Part shown: positions 1 to 8,663 of the stretch, one piece after another | Numbering within the stretch: the stretch's first letter is position 1 | Layout: every line of letters begins with the position of its first letter | From: an uncultured Acetatifactor sp. | Lineage (GTDB): Bacteria > Bacillota > Clostridia > Lachnospirales > Lachnospiraceae | Length of the DNA stretch: 64,000 nucleotides | Direction: 5' to 3' | Assembly: GCA_934402375.1 (NCBI GenBank) | Contig: CAKRUB010000003.1 | Span: 62,001-126,000, forward strand | The notes under the pieces: model-generated | What the model was told of the DNA's origin: nothing | What the model saw: the letters and a program-made list of their open reading frames with translations, nothing else | Database searches by the model: none | Program-made: the position numbers and the translations under genes

Positions 1-1893
1 GGCAATGACATCCTCAAGGCTCTGCGGTCGCAGCTCCTTCATGAAGTTCTTCATTCCCGCGCTCTCCAGCTGGAAGATTCCCTCCGTCTTTCCGGTTCCG
101 ATATATGCCAGCACCTGCGGATCGTTGTAATCGATATTGTCAATGTCCACCCGCTCACCCGTCGTCTGCTCGATAAAGTTCACCGCATCCCTTATGACCG
201 TGAGGTTACGCAAGCCAAGGAAGTCCATTTTCAGAAGTCCCAGCTCCTCCAGCGTCGTCATCGTGAACTGCGCGACAATCGCGCCGTCGCTTCCCCTTGA
301 GAGCGGCACAAACTCATCCGCCGCCTCCGGGCAGATGACAACACCCGCGGCGTGCATGCCGGTATGCCGCGGCAGCCCCTCCAGCCTTTTGCACATGTCG
401 ATCAGCGTGTGTACCTGCTCGTCTTCCTGATATAATTTACGGAATTCAGGATTCCTTTCCAGTGCAAGATCAAGCGTGATGTTCAGCTCATTCGGCACCA
501 TCTTTGCGATCGAATCCGCAAGCGCATACGGCAGATCCATAACACGCGCCACATCCCGGATAACGCCCTTGGCCGCCAGTGTACCGAAGGTGACAATCTG
601 AACCACCTTCTCCGCACCGTACTTCCGGCTCACATAATCGATGACATCCTGTCTTCCGTCCGGGCCGAAGTCAACGTCGATATCAGGCATAGAAACACGT
701 TCGGGATTCAGAAAGCGCTCAAACAGCAGGTCATAGCGGATCGGATCAATGTTCGTGATTTTTAAACAGTAGGACACGATACTTCCCGCAGCAGAGCCTC
801 GCCCCGGTCCGACCGGAATGCCGTTCGACTTCGCATAATTAATGAAGTCCCATACGATCAGGAAGTAGTCGACATAGCCCATCCTTTTAATGACGCCCAG
901 CTCATAATCCAGCCGCTCACGAAGCGTCTGTCCGGTTGCCCCGGCGGGCTGGCTGCCGTCGCCGTAGCGCTCCGCCAGACCGTCATCACAAAGCTTGTTC
1001 AGATAAGTCCAGGAATCGTAGCCCTCCGGCACTTCATAGTGCGGCAGCTTTGTCTCTCCGAATTTGATCTCGACATTGCAGCGGTCGGCAATGAGCTGTG
1101 TGTTCTCCACAGCCTCCCATGCATACGGAAAAAGCCCCTTCATCTCCTCCTCGCTCTTGACGAAGTATTGTCCGCCCTCGTAACGCATGCGATCCTCGTC
1201 CGCCAGCTTCTTTCCCGTCTGAAGACAGAGCAGGATGTCATGAGGCTCCGCGTCCTCCGCGTAGGTATAATGGACGTCATTTGTGGCAACCAGCGGAATG
1301 TCCAGCTCCTTGCTCATCCTGAGCAGCTCCGTGTTCACCAGCCTTTGCTCCGGGATTCCATGATCCTGCAGCTCCAGAAAATAATTTCCCTTGCCGAAGC
1401 ATGCCTCGTACTTTCTCGCCGCCTTCCTCGCCTCGTCAGGCATCCGCTTTGTAATATAGGTCTGTACCTCTCCGGCGAGACATGCAGAAAGCGCGATGAT
1501 CCCCTCATGATACTGGTTTAAGACCTCCATATCAACACGCGGCTTGTAATAATACCCTTCTGTAAAGCCCTTGCTCACAATCTTTACAAGATTGTCATAG
1601 CCGGTGTTGTTCTCCGCCAGAAGGACAAGATGGTAATACCTCTCCTCGCCGCCGCTTGACTCCTTATCAAAGCGCGAGTTCGGCGCGACATAGACCTCAC
1701 AGCCGAGGATGGGCTTGATTCCCGCTTCCTTCGCCGCGCGGTAAAAGTCAATGACACCGTACATGACACCGTGATCCGTGATGGCGGCGCTGTTCATGCC
1801 AAGCTCCTTGACTCTTGCAACATATTCTTTTATCTTGTTGGAACCGTCCAACAGAGAATATTCCGTGTGGACATGCAGATGTACAAATGCCAT
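1..1893 (-). CDS. dnaE: DNA polymerase III alpha subunit, 5' part (C-terminus outside window)
   Basis: Catalytic subunit of the replicative DNA polymerase of the DnaE class. I read 631 codons from ATG at 1893 (preceded by GAGGA) to the left edge with no stop. The N-terminus VHLHVHTEYSLLDG is the PHP domain start. The palm follows, with PGRGSAAGS near residue 355 and the catalytic aspartate motif PDIDVDF near residue 405. The usual length is about 1150 residues, so the fingers end, the duplicated HhH and the OB regions are missing because of the window boundary, not because of a break. It lies just downstream of metK on the same strand, separated by a terminator. PolC, the other Firmicute polymerase, has a different domain order with an inserted exonuclease, so dnaE is the better call. 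Confidence 0.95.
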   Translation of the reverse strand, partial: MAFVHLHVHTEYSLLDGSNKIKEYVARVKELGMNSAAITDHGVMYGVIDFYRAAKEAGIKPILGCEVYVAPNSRFDKESSGGEERYYHLVLLAENNTGYDNLVKIVSKGFTEGYYYKPRVDMEVLNQYHEGIIALSACLAGEVQTYITKRMPDEARKAARKYEACFGKGNYFLELQDHGIPEQRLVNTELLRMSKELDIPLVATNDVHYTYAEDAEPHDILLCLQTGKKLADEDRMRYEGGQYFVKSEEEMKGLFPYAWEAVENTQLIADRCNVEIKFGETKLPHYEVPEGYDSWTYLNKLCDDGLAERYGDGSQPAGATGQTLRERLDYELGVIKRMGYVDYFLIVWDFINYAKSNGIPVGPGRGSAAGSIVSYCLKITNIDPIRYDLLFERFLNPERVSMPDIDVDFGPDGRQDVIDYVSRKYGAEKVVQIVTFGTLAAKGVIRDVARVMDLPYALADSIAKMVPNELNITLDLALERNPEFRKLYQEDEQVHTLIDMCKRLEGLPRHTGMHAAGVVICPEAADEFVPLSRGSDGAIVAQFTMTTLEELGLLKMDFLGLRNLTVIRDAVNFIEQTTGERVDIDNIDYNDPQVLAYIGTGKTEGIFQLESAGMKNFMKELRPQSLEDVIA

Positions 1894-1922
1894 GTTATTC
1901 CTCATTTCTCCCGATCAAGAAA

Positions 1923-1948
1923 GGCACCCCCGAAAAACCGGGAGTGCC
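1923..1948 (-). terminator. Intrinsic terminator after metK
   Basis: On the minus strand the stem GGCACTCCCG pairs with CGGGGGTGCC around a T-rich loop. The following tract (TTTCTTGATC) is only moderately U-rich. It lies 19 bases past the metK stop and before dnaE. Confidence 0.75.
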
Positions 1949-1967
1949 CTTTTCAGTTACTTCTATA

Positions 1968-3155
1968 TTACAGATTTTTCTTCAGTAAGTCAACCTTATC
2001 TAACGCTTCCCAAGGAAGAGAAATGTCGTCGCGTCCGAAGTGACCGTAGCTTGCCGTCTGGCTGTAGATCGGTCTGCGCAGATCAAGCATCTTGATGATT
2101 CCGGCAGGTCTGAGATCGAAGTTCTCGCGGATGATCTCTACCAGCTCCTCATCAGAGAGTTTTCCTGTGCCGAAGGTATCAACCATGACAGAGGTCGGCT
2201 GTGCCACACCGATTGCGTAGGAGAGCTGAATCTCACACTTCTCCGCCAGGCCTGCGGCTACGATATTCTTTGCAACATAGCGGGCGGCATAAGCCGCGCT
2301 TCTGTCAACCTTCGTGCAGTCCTTTCCGGAGAAAGCGCCGCCGCCGTGACGTGCATATCCGCCGTAGGTGTCAACAATGATCTTACGTCCTGTCAGTCCG
2401 GCATCACCGTGAGGTCCACCGATGACGAAACGTCCGGTCGGGTTGATAAAGAATTTCGTGTTCTCGTCGATGAGCTCCTTCGGCAGAACCGGCTCGAAGA
2501 CATATTTCTTAATGTCCTCGTGAATCTGCTCCTGTGTCACATCCTCATCATGCTGTGTTGACAACACAACCGCCTCCAGACGGAAGGGCTTGCCGTTTTC
2601 ATCATATTCCACAGACACCTGGCTCTTTCCATCGGGACGCAGATAGCTCAGGGTTCCGTCCTTACGCACCTTGGTAAGCTGTCTTGTCAGCTTATGTGCA
2701 AGGAAAATCGGGTAAGGCATAAATTCCGGTGTCTCATTCGTCGCATAGCCGAACATCATTCCCTGATCGCCAGCGCCGATCGCCTCGATCTGGGCATCAT
2801 CCATCTTGGACTCTCTCGCCTCAAGCGCCTTGTCAACGCCCATCGCAATGTCGGGAGACTGCTTGTCCAACGCAACCATCACGGCGCAGGTATTGCCGTC
2901 AAAGCCGACCTTGGAACTGTCGTAGCCGATCTCGGTCACTGTCTTTCTTACAATACCGGCAATGTCGAGGTTTGCCTTTGTCGTAATCTCACCCGTTACC
3001 AGTACAAAGCCTGTGCAGCATGCCGTCTCGCAGGCAACACGGCTCATCGGATCCTGCTCCATGCAGGCATCCAGAATCGCGTCGGAAACCGCGTCGCAGA
3101 CCTTGTCGGGATGTCCTTCGGTCACAGATTCAGAAGTAAATAAATGCTTTTCCAT
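1968..3155 (-). CDS. metK: S-adenosylmethionine synthetase
   Basis: Makes S-adenosylmethionine from methionine and ATP in the cytoplasm. The protein is 395 residues, the usual family length. It starts [18 protein letters not shown], the family's methionine/ATP-binding N-terminus, and contains [12 protein letters not shown] and [18 protein letters not shown], both MetK signatures. I chose ATG 3155, preceded by GAAAGGAAAA, because the open frame further upstream reads into the riboswitch terminator and has no family similarity. Expression is expected to be shut off by SAM through the S-box leader immediately upstream. Monocistronic, with its own terminator. Confidence 0.98.
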   Translation of the reverse strand: MEKHLFTSESVTEGHPDKVCDAVSDAILDACMEQDPMSRVACETACCTGFVLVTGEITTKANLDIAGIVRKTVTEIGYDSSKVGFDGNTCAVMVALDKQSPDIAMGVDKALEARESKMDDAQIEAIGAGDQGMMFGYATNETPEFMPYPIFLAHKLTRQLTKVRKDGTLSYLRPDGKSQVSVEYDENGKPFRLEAVVLSTQHDEDVTQEQIHEDIKKYVFEPVLPKELIDENTKFFINPTGRFVIGGPHGDAGLTGRKIIVDTYGGYARHGGGAFSGKDCTKVDRSAAYAARYVAKNIVAAGLAEKCEIQLSYAIGVAQPTSVMVDTFGTGKLSDEELVEIIRENFDLRPAGIIKMLDLRRPIYSQTASYGHFGRDDISLPWEALDKVDLLKKNL

Positions 3156-3201
3156 AAGTTTTTCCTTTCCTTTCATCAGTCGTCCTTTGCTTTTCAGTAA
3201 C

Positions 3202-3226
3202 AAAAAAATCCGCTTACATAAGCGGA
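3202..3226 (-). terminator. Riboswitch-controlled terminator of the metK leader
   Basis: Stem TCCGCTTA/TAAGCGGA followed by seven Ts on the minus strand. The 5' arm CCGCTTAT can instead pair with ATAAGAGG at the 3' end of riboswitch helix P1 (7 of 8 positions). That gives the terminator/antiterminator switch expected for a transcriptional OFF S-box. Confidence 0.88.
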
Positions 3227-3250
3227 CCTCAAATCTTTCGATATGCAATC

Positions 3251-3352
3251 CTCTTATTGTTCGATTCTAACTCGCTCAGGGGGGCACCTTCCCATATGGG
3301 GGTTGCCGTGGCTTCATCGATCCTATGTATCTCCACCAGCTCTGAATAAGAG
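3251..3352 (-). promoter_or_regulatory. SAM-I (S-box) riboswitch upstream of metK
   Basis: Read on the minus strand, P1 is CTCTTATT pairing with AATAAGAG. Between them are the conserved S-box blocks GGTGGAG, GATGAAGCCACGGCAACC (kink-turn and core) and AAGGTGCC. These are the defining conserved segments of SAM-I aptamers. The gene downstream, metK, is a standard S-box target. A terminator follows within 30 bases. Confidence 0.95.
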
Positions 3353-3377
3353 AAGCTCTATGAAATTTTCTATACAC

Positions 3378-3406
3378 AGATTACTATGAACAGGTCATTC
3401 TGTCAA
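3378..3406 (-). promoter_or_regulatory. Candidate sigma-A promoter of metK
   Basis: TTGACA, 17-bp spacer, TAATCT on the minus strand, about 25 bp upstream of the riboswitch 5' end. The -35 is perfect and the -10 weak. Confidence 0.6.
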
Positions 3407-3421
3407 TATGCATTTTAAAAA

Positions 3422-3503
3422 TAACAGTTCAGCCATAGAGCGGCAGGAGCGGGGTGCTTGCACACAAAGCGCCGATTCTGTCGTTCTATAAGCGGAGCTG
3501 TTA
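3422..3503. repeat. Small palindromic element, TAACAGTTC-type ends
   Basis: An 82-bp unit ending in TAACAGTTC and GAGCTGTTA (inverted ends, 8 of 9 match). Its right part contains TTCTGTCGTTCTATAAGCGG, which recurs with three changes at about 6733-6755 in the element at 6725-6848. It fills the gap between the metK promoter and the murA stop. No coding frame was seen in it. Confidence 0.55.
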
Positions 3504-3514
3504 CAACGGTTATC

Positions 3515-4807
3515 TCAGCCGGTCTTCAGCTTGAATTTCCGGTAATCCTTCTCCGTCTGGACAAGCTCAATCTGCGCGCCCAGCCCCTGTAGCTTCAGAT
3601 GGAAATCCTCGTAGCCACGCTGGATATACTTGATGTCGTCCACAATGGTCACGCCCTCGGCTGCCAGCGCCGCGATGACAAGCGCCGCGCCCGCTCTAAG
3701 ATCCGGTGCGGAAATACTTGCTCCCGTATATCTCTCCACGCCGTCGATGATGGCGGTGTTTCCTTCCACCTTAATATTTGCTCCCATTCTGGTCAGCTCA
3801 TCCACATACTTAAAGCGGTTTTCAAAAATGCTCTCCGTGACAATGCTCGTTCCCTTGGAAAGCGCCAATGCCACCGTGATCTGCGGCTGCATGTCCGTCG
3901 GAAATCCAGGGTAAGGCAGCGTTTTCACCTGCGTATGCTGAAGCGGCTTAGATGCAACAACACGGATACAATCGTCCGTCTCCTCTACCTCGCAGCCGAT
4001 TTCCAGAAGCTTCGCGGTGATGGATTCCAGATGCTTAGGGATTACGTTTTTCACCGTCACATCTCCCTTGGTAACTGCCGCCGCGAACATAAAGGTTCCC
4101 GCCTCGATCTGATCCGGGATGACCGTGTATTCCGAACCGTGAAGTCTGGCAACTCCCCTGATCCTGATGACATCCGTTCCGGCACCCTTGATGTTGGCGC
4201 CCATGCTGTTAAGGAAATTCGCAAGGTCTACAACATGTGGCTCCTTTGCAGCATTCTCTATAATTGTCATTCCCTCCGCCATCGTCGCAGCCATCATGAC
4301 ATTAATCGTGGCACCGACACTGGATACGTCCATGTAGATATGACCACCTACCAGCTTTTCCGCCACTGCCTTAATCAGTCCGTGCTCTATCGTCACCTTC
4401 GCGCCGAGCGCACGAAAGCCCTTGATGTGCTGATCAATCGCACGCGACCCGATGTCACAGCCACCGGGCAGCACAACCTCCGCGTGCTTATACTTTCCGA
4501 GCAGCGCCCCAACAAGATAATAGGACGCCCTGATCTTCTTTAACCCTTCATCTTCTACAACAAGTCCATTGATATTTCCGGCATTCAAAGTCACATGATG
4601 CCTGTCCGTGCGCTTTACGAGGACGCCGATATTCTCCATGGCGTCCAGAAGGACATTAATGTCCCGCACATCAGGCATATTTTCAATATATACGGTCTCG
4701 TCCGTCATAACAGAAGCAGCAAGAATAGGAAGCGCCGCGTTTTTGGCACCTCCTATTTCCACGTCTCCCACTAATGGATTACCGCCCTTAATTGCGTATT
4801 GTTCCAT
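3515..4807 (-). CDS. murA: UDP-N-acetylglucosamine 1-carboxyvinyltransferase
   Basis: First committed step of peptidoglycan synthesis: transfers enolpyruvate from PEP to UDP-GlcNAc. The protein is 430 residues, full length for MurA. The N-terminus has GGNPLVGDVEIGGAKNAALP with the substrate-binding Lys-Asn. The active-site loop is LPGGCDIGSRAIDQH, whose Cys is the residue attacked by fosfomycin. GFPTDMQPQ lies in the C-terminal half. It begins at ATG 4807. Firmicutes often carry two MurA paralogues; I cannot tell from this window which one this is. A sigma-A-like promoter lies about 70 bp upstream. Confidence 0.95.
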   Translation of the reverse strand: MEQYAIKGGNPLVGDVEIGGAKNAALPILAASVMTDETVYIENMPDVRDINVLLDAMENIGVLVKRTDRHHVTLNAGNINGLVVEDEGLKKIRASYYLVGALLGKYKHAEVVLPGGCDIGSRAIDQHIKGFRALGAKVTIEHGLIKAVAEKLVGGHIYMDVSSVGATINVMMAATMAEGMTIIENAAKEPHVVDLANFLNSMGANIKGAGTDVIRIRGVARLHGSEYTVIPDQIEAGTFMFAAAVTKGDVTVKNVIPKHLESITAKLLEIGCEVEETDDCIRVVASKPLQHTQVKTLPYPGFPTDMQPQITVALALSKGTSIVTESIFENRFKYVDELTRMGANIKVEGNTAIIDGVERYTGASISAPDLRAGAALVIAALAAEGVTIVDDIKYIQRGYEDFHLKLQGLGAQIELVQTEKDYRKFKLKTG

Positions 4808-4874
4808 TTATCTATACCTCTGTCTAAGGTCATCACCAAAATAATCATAAAAGATTAAAAAAATCTTAAGACTG

Positions 4875-4903
4875 ATTCTACCATACTTCGCCCTGCTTGT
4901 AAA
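4875..4903 (-). promoter_or_regulatory. Candidate sigma-A promoter of murA
   Basis: TTTACA, 17-bp spacer, TAGAAT on the minus strand. The same two hexamers at the same spacing precede the M23 peptidase gene (6672-6700). Confidence 0.6.
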
Positions 4904-4941
4904 CCGAACACACATTCATGGCGTTTCCGGCTGCATTAATT

Positions 4942-5057
4942 GTTACTGTTCACTCCGTTCACAGCAACACGCTTCGCGATGCACAGCGCCTGCAAGTCTC
5001 GCAAAATTGCATTTCATGCAATTTTGACTTCGCGGAATATGGACTGTGAACAGTAAC
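4942..5057 (+). repeat. 116-bp MITE-like palindromic repeat, copy A
   Basis: Ends are the perfect 12-bp inverted repeat GTTACTGTTCAC / GTGAACAGTAAC. A second inverted repeat, AAAATTGCAT / ATGCAATTTT, surrounds a 3-nt centre. Copy B at 12160-12275 is the reverse complement over all 116 bp except for the central three bases. No transposase is encoded, so if mobile it would need one in trans. Confidence 0.85.
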
Positions 5058-5059
5058 CA

Positions 5060-6634
5060 CTAATTCAAGTATTTCAGCGGGTTGACCTGCGATCCATTGA
5101 TCAGGATCTCAAAGTGCAGATGCGGCCCTGTGCTGACACCGGTATTACCGCTCAGCGCAATTCTGTCGCCCTGCTTCACGCTCTGTCCCACCGAGACAAG
5201 AACCTTGCTCAGATGTCCGTAACGAGTCTGTCTGCCATCCGCATGATTAATGTATACAACATAGCCATAGCCGCTGCCCCAGCCTGCCTTTGCAACCGTA
5301 CCGCCACAGGATGCATATACCGGTGTTCCGGTCGGCGTTGCCCAGTCAACGCCCTTATGGTAGGTGCTTGCTCCCTTTTTCGGCGCATTTCTCTTGCCGA
5401 AATTAGAGGTAAGTCTGCCGCCAGAAATAGGCTTTACATAGGTCGGCGGTATCTTCGTGCCCCGCTTCATGATCTTGGGCACAGCTTCCATGACAATTTC
5501 TTCCTTCAATATCTCACGGGATATTTCCTTGTCATTCACAAAGGAAACATTCGCCACCACCTTACGGAAACCGGCGGAAGGCTGCTGAAGCACCTCTGTC
5601 TGCGTCGTATACCAGTCATCCACATCGATAATGATGACATCGGCATCGTAAATTTCTTCATAATAATTCTGCTCCACTCTCGTCACCGAAAGCTCCGGCT
5701 CCGGAACCGTGATCACAAGCTCCTGCCCGATCTGCAGCGTTGTCCTCTCGTCCTCCAGACTGTCATTCATCTCGATAATCTTATCCATCGGGATATTGAC
5801 CTTGATCGCAATTTCGGACAGAGTATCTCCCGAAACCACCTCATAGATGCTCGCCGTCTCCTGCTCCATGATGACACGGTCCGTCGCTTCCTCCACAGGC
5901 GTCAGCAGGCTCTCCGGCAGATAAGCCTCCACCACCTCGACCTTCTGCTCAAAGTCCATCGTCTGAATGCCGAGCTGATAGTCCCCGAAGGTCTTCTCCC
6001 TGCTTGTCACATCCTCGCTGTAGACATCAGCAAGCACAGCAGCGATACCTCCGCACATACTGCCCATCTCATCGGTATCTTCATGGATGGAGACATCCTT
6101 TACGCTGGTCGTCAGCACGCTGAATTCTCTTCCCGTATCATAGGTAAGCTCAACAGCAAATTTTCCTTCGCTGTCATACTTGTTAATCGCCGCCTGCAAA
6201 AGCTGCGTCACCTCGTCAAGCCCGGAAAGATTGACAATATAGTCGTTCACCTTCACCGTGTAGGAGCGGTGCATCGTCTGGATGATCCCGCCCTGCAGCA
6301 CTTCCTGCATTCTCGCAAGGACATCCCTCTCGTCGTCCACGACGCCCCAGAGAACCTCTTCTCCCGTAAGCTCCAGATCCGCCTCCATGAACACAAGCTC
6401 ATTGCTCTGTGCCGCAATGTTTCTCCGCGCCTGAATCAGAAGTTCCTCCGCTCTGTCTCTCTCTCCCACTGTGCCGACGTCCTGCCCATTCACCTTCACA
6501 TGAAAATAGTTCTCACCTGTCTCCTCAAAGGGTGTGTATCCATCGATGAACAGAAGGCAGATAAACAAAACAAACAGTGTAGTTTTAATATATGTAAATT
6601 TATAATTTTTATGATACTTTTTCTTCTTTTCCAT
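5060..6634 (-). CDS. Membrane-anchored LysM / G5 / M23 peptidase
   Basis: Predicted envelope peptidoglycan endopeptidase of 524 residues. A single N-terminal membrane segment (about residues 14-30, TTLFVLFICLLFIDGY) anchors it, followed by an extracytoplasmic region. A LysM domain around residue 265 (YEVVSGDTLSEIAIKVNIP) binds glycan. A G5-like segment follows (TEVLQQPSAGF...). The M23 domain is C-terminal, with zinc ligands in HKGVDW and HLHFE. Start ATG 6634 is preceded by GGAAG; the longer open frame upstream runs through the promoter. It lies next to murA. SpoIIQ-type M23 proteins lie near murA in some clostridia, but the LysM/G5 layout here is more like a vegetative wall hydrolase. Confidence 0.88.
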   Translation of the reverse strand: MEKKKKYHKNYKFTYIKTTLFVLFICLLFIDGYTPFEETGENYFHVKVNGQDVGTVGERDRAEELLIQARRNIAAQSNELVFMEADLELTGEEVLWGVVDDERDVLARMQEVLQGGIIQTMHRSYTVKVNDYIVNLSGLDEVTQLLQAAINKYDSEGKFAVELTYDTGREFSVLTTSVKDVSIHEDTDEMGSMCGGIAAVLADVYSEDVTSREKTFGDYQLGIQTMDFEQKVEVVEAYLPESLLTPVEEATDRVIMEQETASIYEVVSGDTLSEIAIKVNIPMDKIIEMNDSLEDERTTLQIGQELVITVPEPELSVTRVEQNYYEEIYDADVIIIDVDDWYTTQTEVLQQPSAGFRKVVANVSFVNDKEISREILKEEIVMEAVPKIMKRGTKIPPTYVKPISGGRLTSNFGKRNAPKKGASTYHKGVDWATPTGTPVYASCGGTVAKAGWGSGYGYVVYINHADGRQTRYGHLSKVLVSVGQSVKQGDRIALSGNTGVSTGPHLHFEILINGSQVNPLKYLN

Positions 6635-6671
6635 TTGTCTTCCAGTCCACGGCCGAGCCGTTATAAAACTT

Positions 6672-6700
6672 ATTCTAGCAATATTTTCGGGGCTTGTAAA
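6672..6700 (-). promoter_or_regulatory. Candidate sigma-A promoter of the M23 peptidase gene
   Basis: TTTACA, 17-bp spacer, TAGAAT on the minus strand, 38 bp upstream of the chosen start. Confidence 0.6.
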
Positions 6701-6724
6701 GTCGGTTTTCGGGAGATATAGTAA

Positions 6725-6848
6725 TAATAACAGTTCTGTCATTCTACGAGCGGAGCGCCCGGATTATGAAATAAAAGGTGAGCCGCAACGCGGCGCCGGC
6801 TGCGCAGCAGACGCTTTTATGAATAATCTCAGAGCTGAACTGTTATTA
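6725..6848. repeat. 124-bp palindromic element with TAATAACAGTTC ends
   Basis: Perfect 12-bp terminal inverted repeats, TAATAACAGTTC and GAACTGTTATTA. The interior is GC-rich and self-complementary in part (GCGGCGCCGGC). It shares the TTCTGTC-TTCTA-AGCGGAGC block with the element at 3422-3503. It lies in the divergent spacer between the M23 peptidase and dinB genes. Confidence 0.7.
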
Positions 6849-6867
6849 ACTTTCCCGGAGGTATACC

Positions 6868-8082
6868 ATGCCAGATCAGATCATTTTTCACATTGACGTC
6901 AATTCCGCTTTTTTAAGCTGGTCTGCACTGGCACAGCTGGAGACCGGCAGTACAACCGACCTTCGTCTGATTCCCTCGATTGTCGGCGGCGATATGAGCA
7001 CGCGCCACGGTGTTGTCCTCGCAAAGTCCATCCCCGCCAAGCAATATGGGATAAGGACGGGGGAGCCTGTCGTCAATGCCTTTCGAAAATATCCGGGTCT
7101 GGTAAGCGTCGCCCCGGATCATGAGCTTTACCGCAGAAAAAGCCATCTGCTCATGGATTACCTGCGGAGTGTCTGCCCCGACATTGAGCAGGCAAGCATC
7201 GATGAATGTTACATGAATTATACCCCGATTGCCGCAGACTATGCATCTCCCGAAGCCGCCGCTGCCGTGATCAAGGATACCGTATATGAAAAATTTGGTT
7301 TTACTGTCAACGTCGGCATTTCCGACAGAAAGGTGCTGGCGAAAATGGCTTCGGATTTCAAAAAGCCAAACCTCGTTCACACACTCTACAGCTATGAGAT
7401 TCGTGAAAAGCTCTGGCCGCTTCCGGTTTCGGATCTATTCCTCTGCGGAAAATCCAGTGTCGAAACCTTCCGTAAGCTCGGCATTCTGACGATCGGCGAC
7501 CTCGCACAGGCTGATCCGGAAATTCTCTCCGCCCATCTCAAGAGTCACGGACTCATGCTCTGGAACTACGCAAACGGGCAGGACACTTCCACCGTCATGT
7601 CGCAGCCCACCGAGGCGAAAGGTATCGGCAACTCAACGACAATGGCTGTCGATGCCATCACGCGGGAGGAGTCTGCGAAGGTGCTGCTCAGGCTGGCGGA
7701 ATCCGTCGGAAAGCGCCTGCGCACTGCCAGAAACCGGGCTGGTCTTGTCTGCATCGAGATTAAATACAACACCTTCCGCTCCGTCTCACACCAGCTTGTG
7801 CTGGAGGATGCAACCGCTTCCACCGACGTCATCTACCGGACAGCGCTCAGCCTCTTTGACGAGCTCTGGGACGGCACACCCATCCGCCTCCTCGGTGTGA
7901 GAACCGGAAAGCTCGTGGAAGCTGCGGAGCCAGTGCAGCTAAACCTCTTCGACTATGCCGCGCCTGTCTCGGAAAAGCAGCAGAAGCTCGATGCCGCACT
8001 TGATTCGATCCGCTCAAAGTACGGAAATAACGCCATAAAAAGGGGAAGTCTCATGACCTCCCCAAAAAATGACCAGACCTGA
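6868..8082 (+). CDS. dinB: Y-family DNA polymerase (DinB/UmuC type)
   Basis: Translesion DNA polymerase, 404 residues. The N-terminus FHIDVNSAFLSW holds the first metal-binding Asp. YRRKSHLLMDYLRS and QASIDECYMNY supply the second acidic pair (S-x-D-E) of the Y-family active site. The central part (SDRKVLAKMASDFKKP) and the little-finger region are present, and the C-terminus carries QLNLFD, which resembles a beta-clamp binding motif (QLxLF). ATG 6868 follows GGAGG. It is the only plus-strand gene in this stretch and converges with the flavin reductase gene. Pol IV versus a UmuC-like subgroup cannot be settled by eye. Confidence 0.92.
   Translation: MPDQIIFHIDVNSAFLSWSALAQLETGSTTDLRLIPSIVGGDMSTRHGVVLAKSIPAKQYGIRTGEPVVNAFRKYPGLVSVAPDHELYRRKSHLLMDYLRSVCPDIEQASIDECYMNYTPIAADYASPEAAAAVIKDTVYEKFGFTVNVGISDRKVLAKMASDFKKPNLVHTLYSYEIREKLWPLPVSDLFLCGKSSVETFRKLGILTIGDLAQADPEILSAHLKSHGLMLWNYANGQDTSTVMSQPTEAKGIGNSTTMAVDAITREESAKVLLRLAESVGKRLRTARNRAGLVCIEIKYNTFRSVSHQLVLEDATASTDVIYRTALSLFDELWDGTPIRLLGVRTGKLVEAAEPVQLNLFDYAAPVSEKQQKLDAALDSIRSKYGNNAIKRGSLMTSPKNDQT
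8037..8063 (-). terminator. Terminator of the flavin reductase gene, inside the dinB 3' end
   Basis: On the minus strand GGGGAGGTCATGAGACTTCCCC is followed by TTTTT. It starts 23 bases past the flavin reductase stop and lies wholly within the last codons of the convergent dinB gene. Confidence 0.7.
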
Positions 8083-8085
8083 TAT

Positions 8086-8649
8086 TTACTTTTTCCTGAC
8101 ACTGTAACCGAAGGTTCCGAGCTGTTCCCCGCAGACCAGATAGGCGCCGTGGGAATATACAATCGGCTCCGCCTTCTCCAGATGGAACTTATGCTTCTCG
8201 TCCATATATTTCTCATCCGCGTGCACGGCGACCACATCCGCCAGAAACATGTGATGCGATCCGAGCGGCAGTATCTCCCTGACCTTGCACTCGATATTTA
8301 CTGGGCTCTCCGCGATCAGCGGTGCGCCCACATGTTCCGCCTTTAACGGCGTAAGTCCCAGCTCCTTAAATTTATCGACATCCCGTCCGCTCTTCACCCC
8401 ACAGTAGTCCGTCGCAAAGGCAAGCTCACGCGTCGTCAGATTCAGCACAAATTCTCCCGTCTCCTTCAAAATCGGATAGGAATATCTCTCCGGCCGTACC
8501 GATATGCTGAGCATCGGTGGATTCGTACACACCGTTCCCGCCCATGCCACTGTGATGATGTTCGGTCTTCCGTCTCTGTCCGCAACGCTCACCATGACAA
8601 CCGGCAGCGGATAGAGCATGTTTCCGGGTTTCCAAAGTTCCTTTGACAT
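8086..8649 (-). CDS. Flavin reductase-like FMN-binding protein
   Basis: 187 residues of the flavin reductase-like / HpaC-related split-barrel family, which binds FMN. Seen: PLPVVMVSVADRDGRPNIITVAWAG near the N-terminus, CTNPPMLSISVRPERYS, and FVLNLTTRELAFATDYCG. All are typical of the Clostridial flavoredoxin-like branch. ATG 8649 has GGAGA at good spacing; an ATG 12 bases upstream has none. Substrate and electron partner are unknown. It is 14 bases downstream of the coiled-coil gene on the same strand and probably cotranscribed with it. Confidence 0.85.
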   Translation of the reverse strand: MSKELWKPGNMLYPLPVVMVSVADRDGRPNIITVAWAGTVCTNPPMLSISVRPERYSYPILKETGEFVLNLTTRELAFATDYCGVKSGRDVDKFKELGLTPLKAEHVGAPLIAESPVNIECKVREILPLGSHHMFLADVVAVHADEKYMDEKHKFHLEKAEPIVYSHGAYLVCGEQLGTFGYSVRKK

Positions 8650-8663
8650 ACCATTCTCCATGA

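Noticed and set aside
3599..4543. Long 314-codon plus-strand frame opposite murA
   Set aside because: Shadow of murA codon usage; His/Arg-rich text, no ribosome binding site. The same applies to the 535-codon frame opposite the M23 peptidase.
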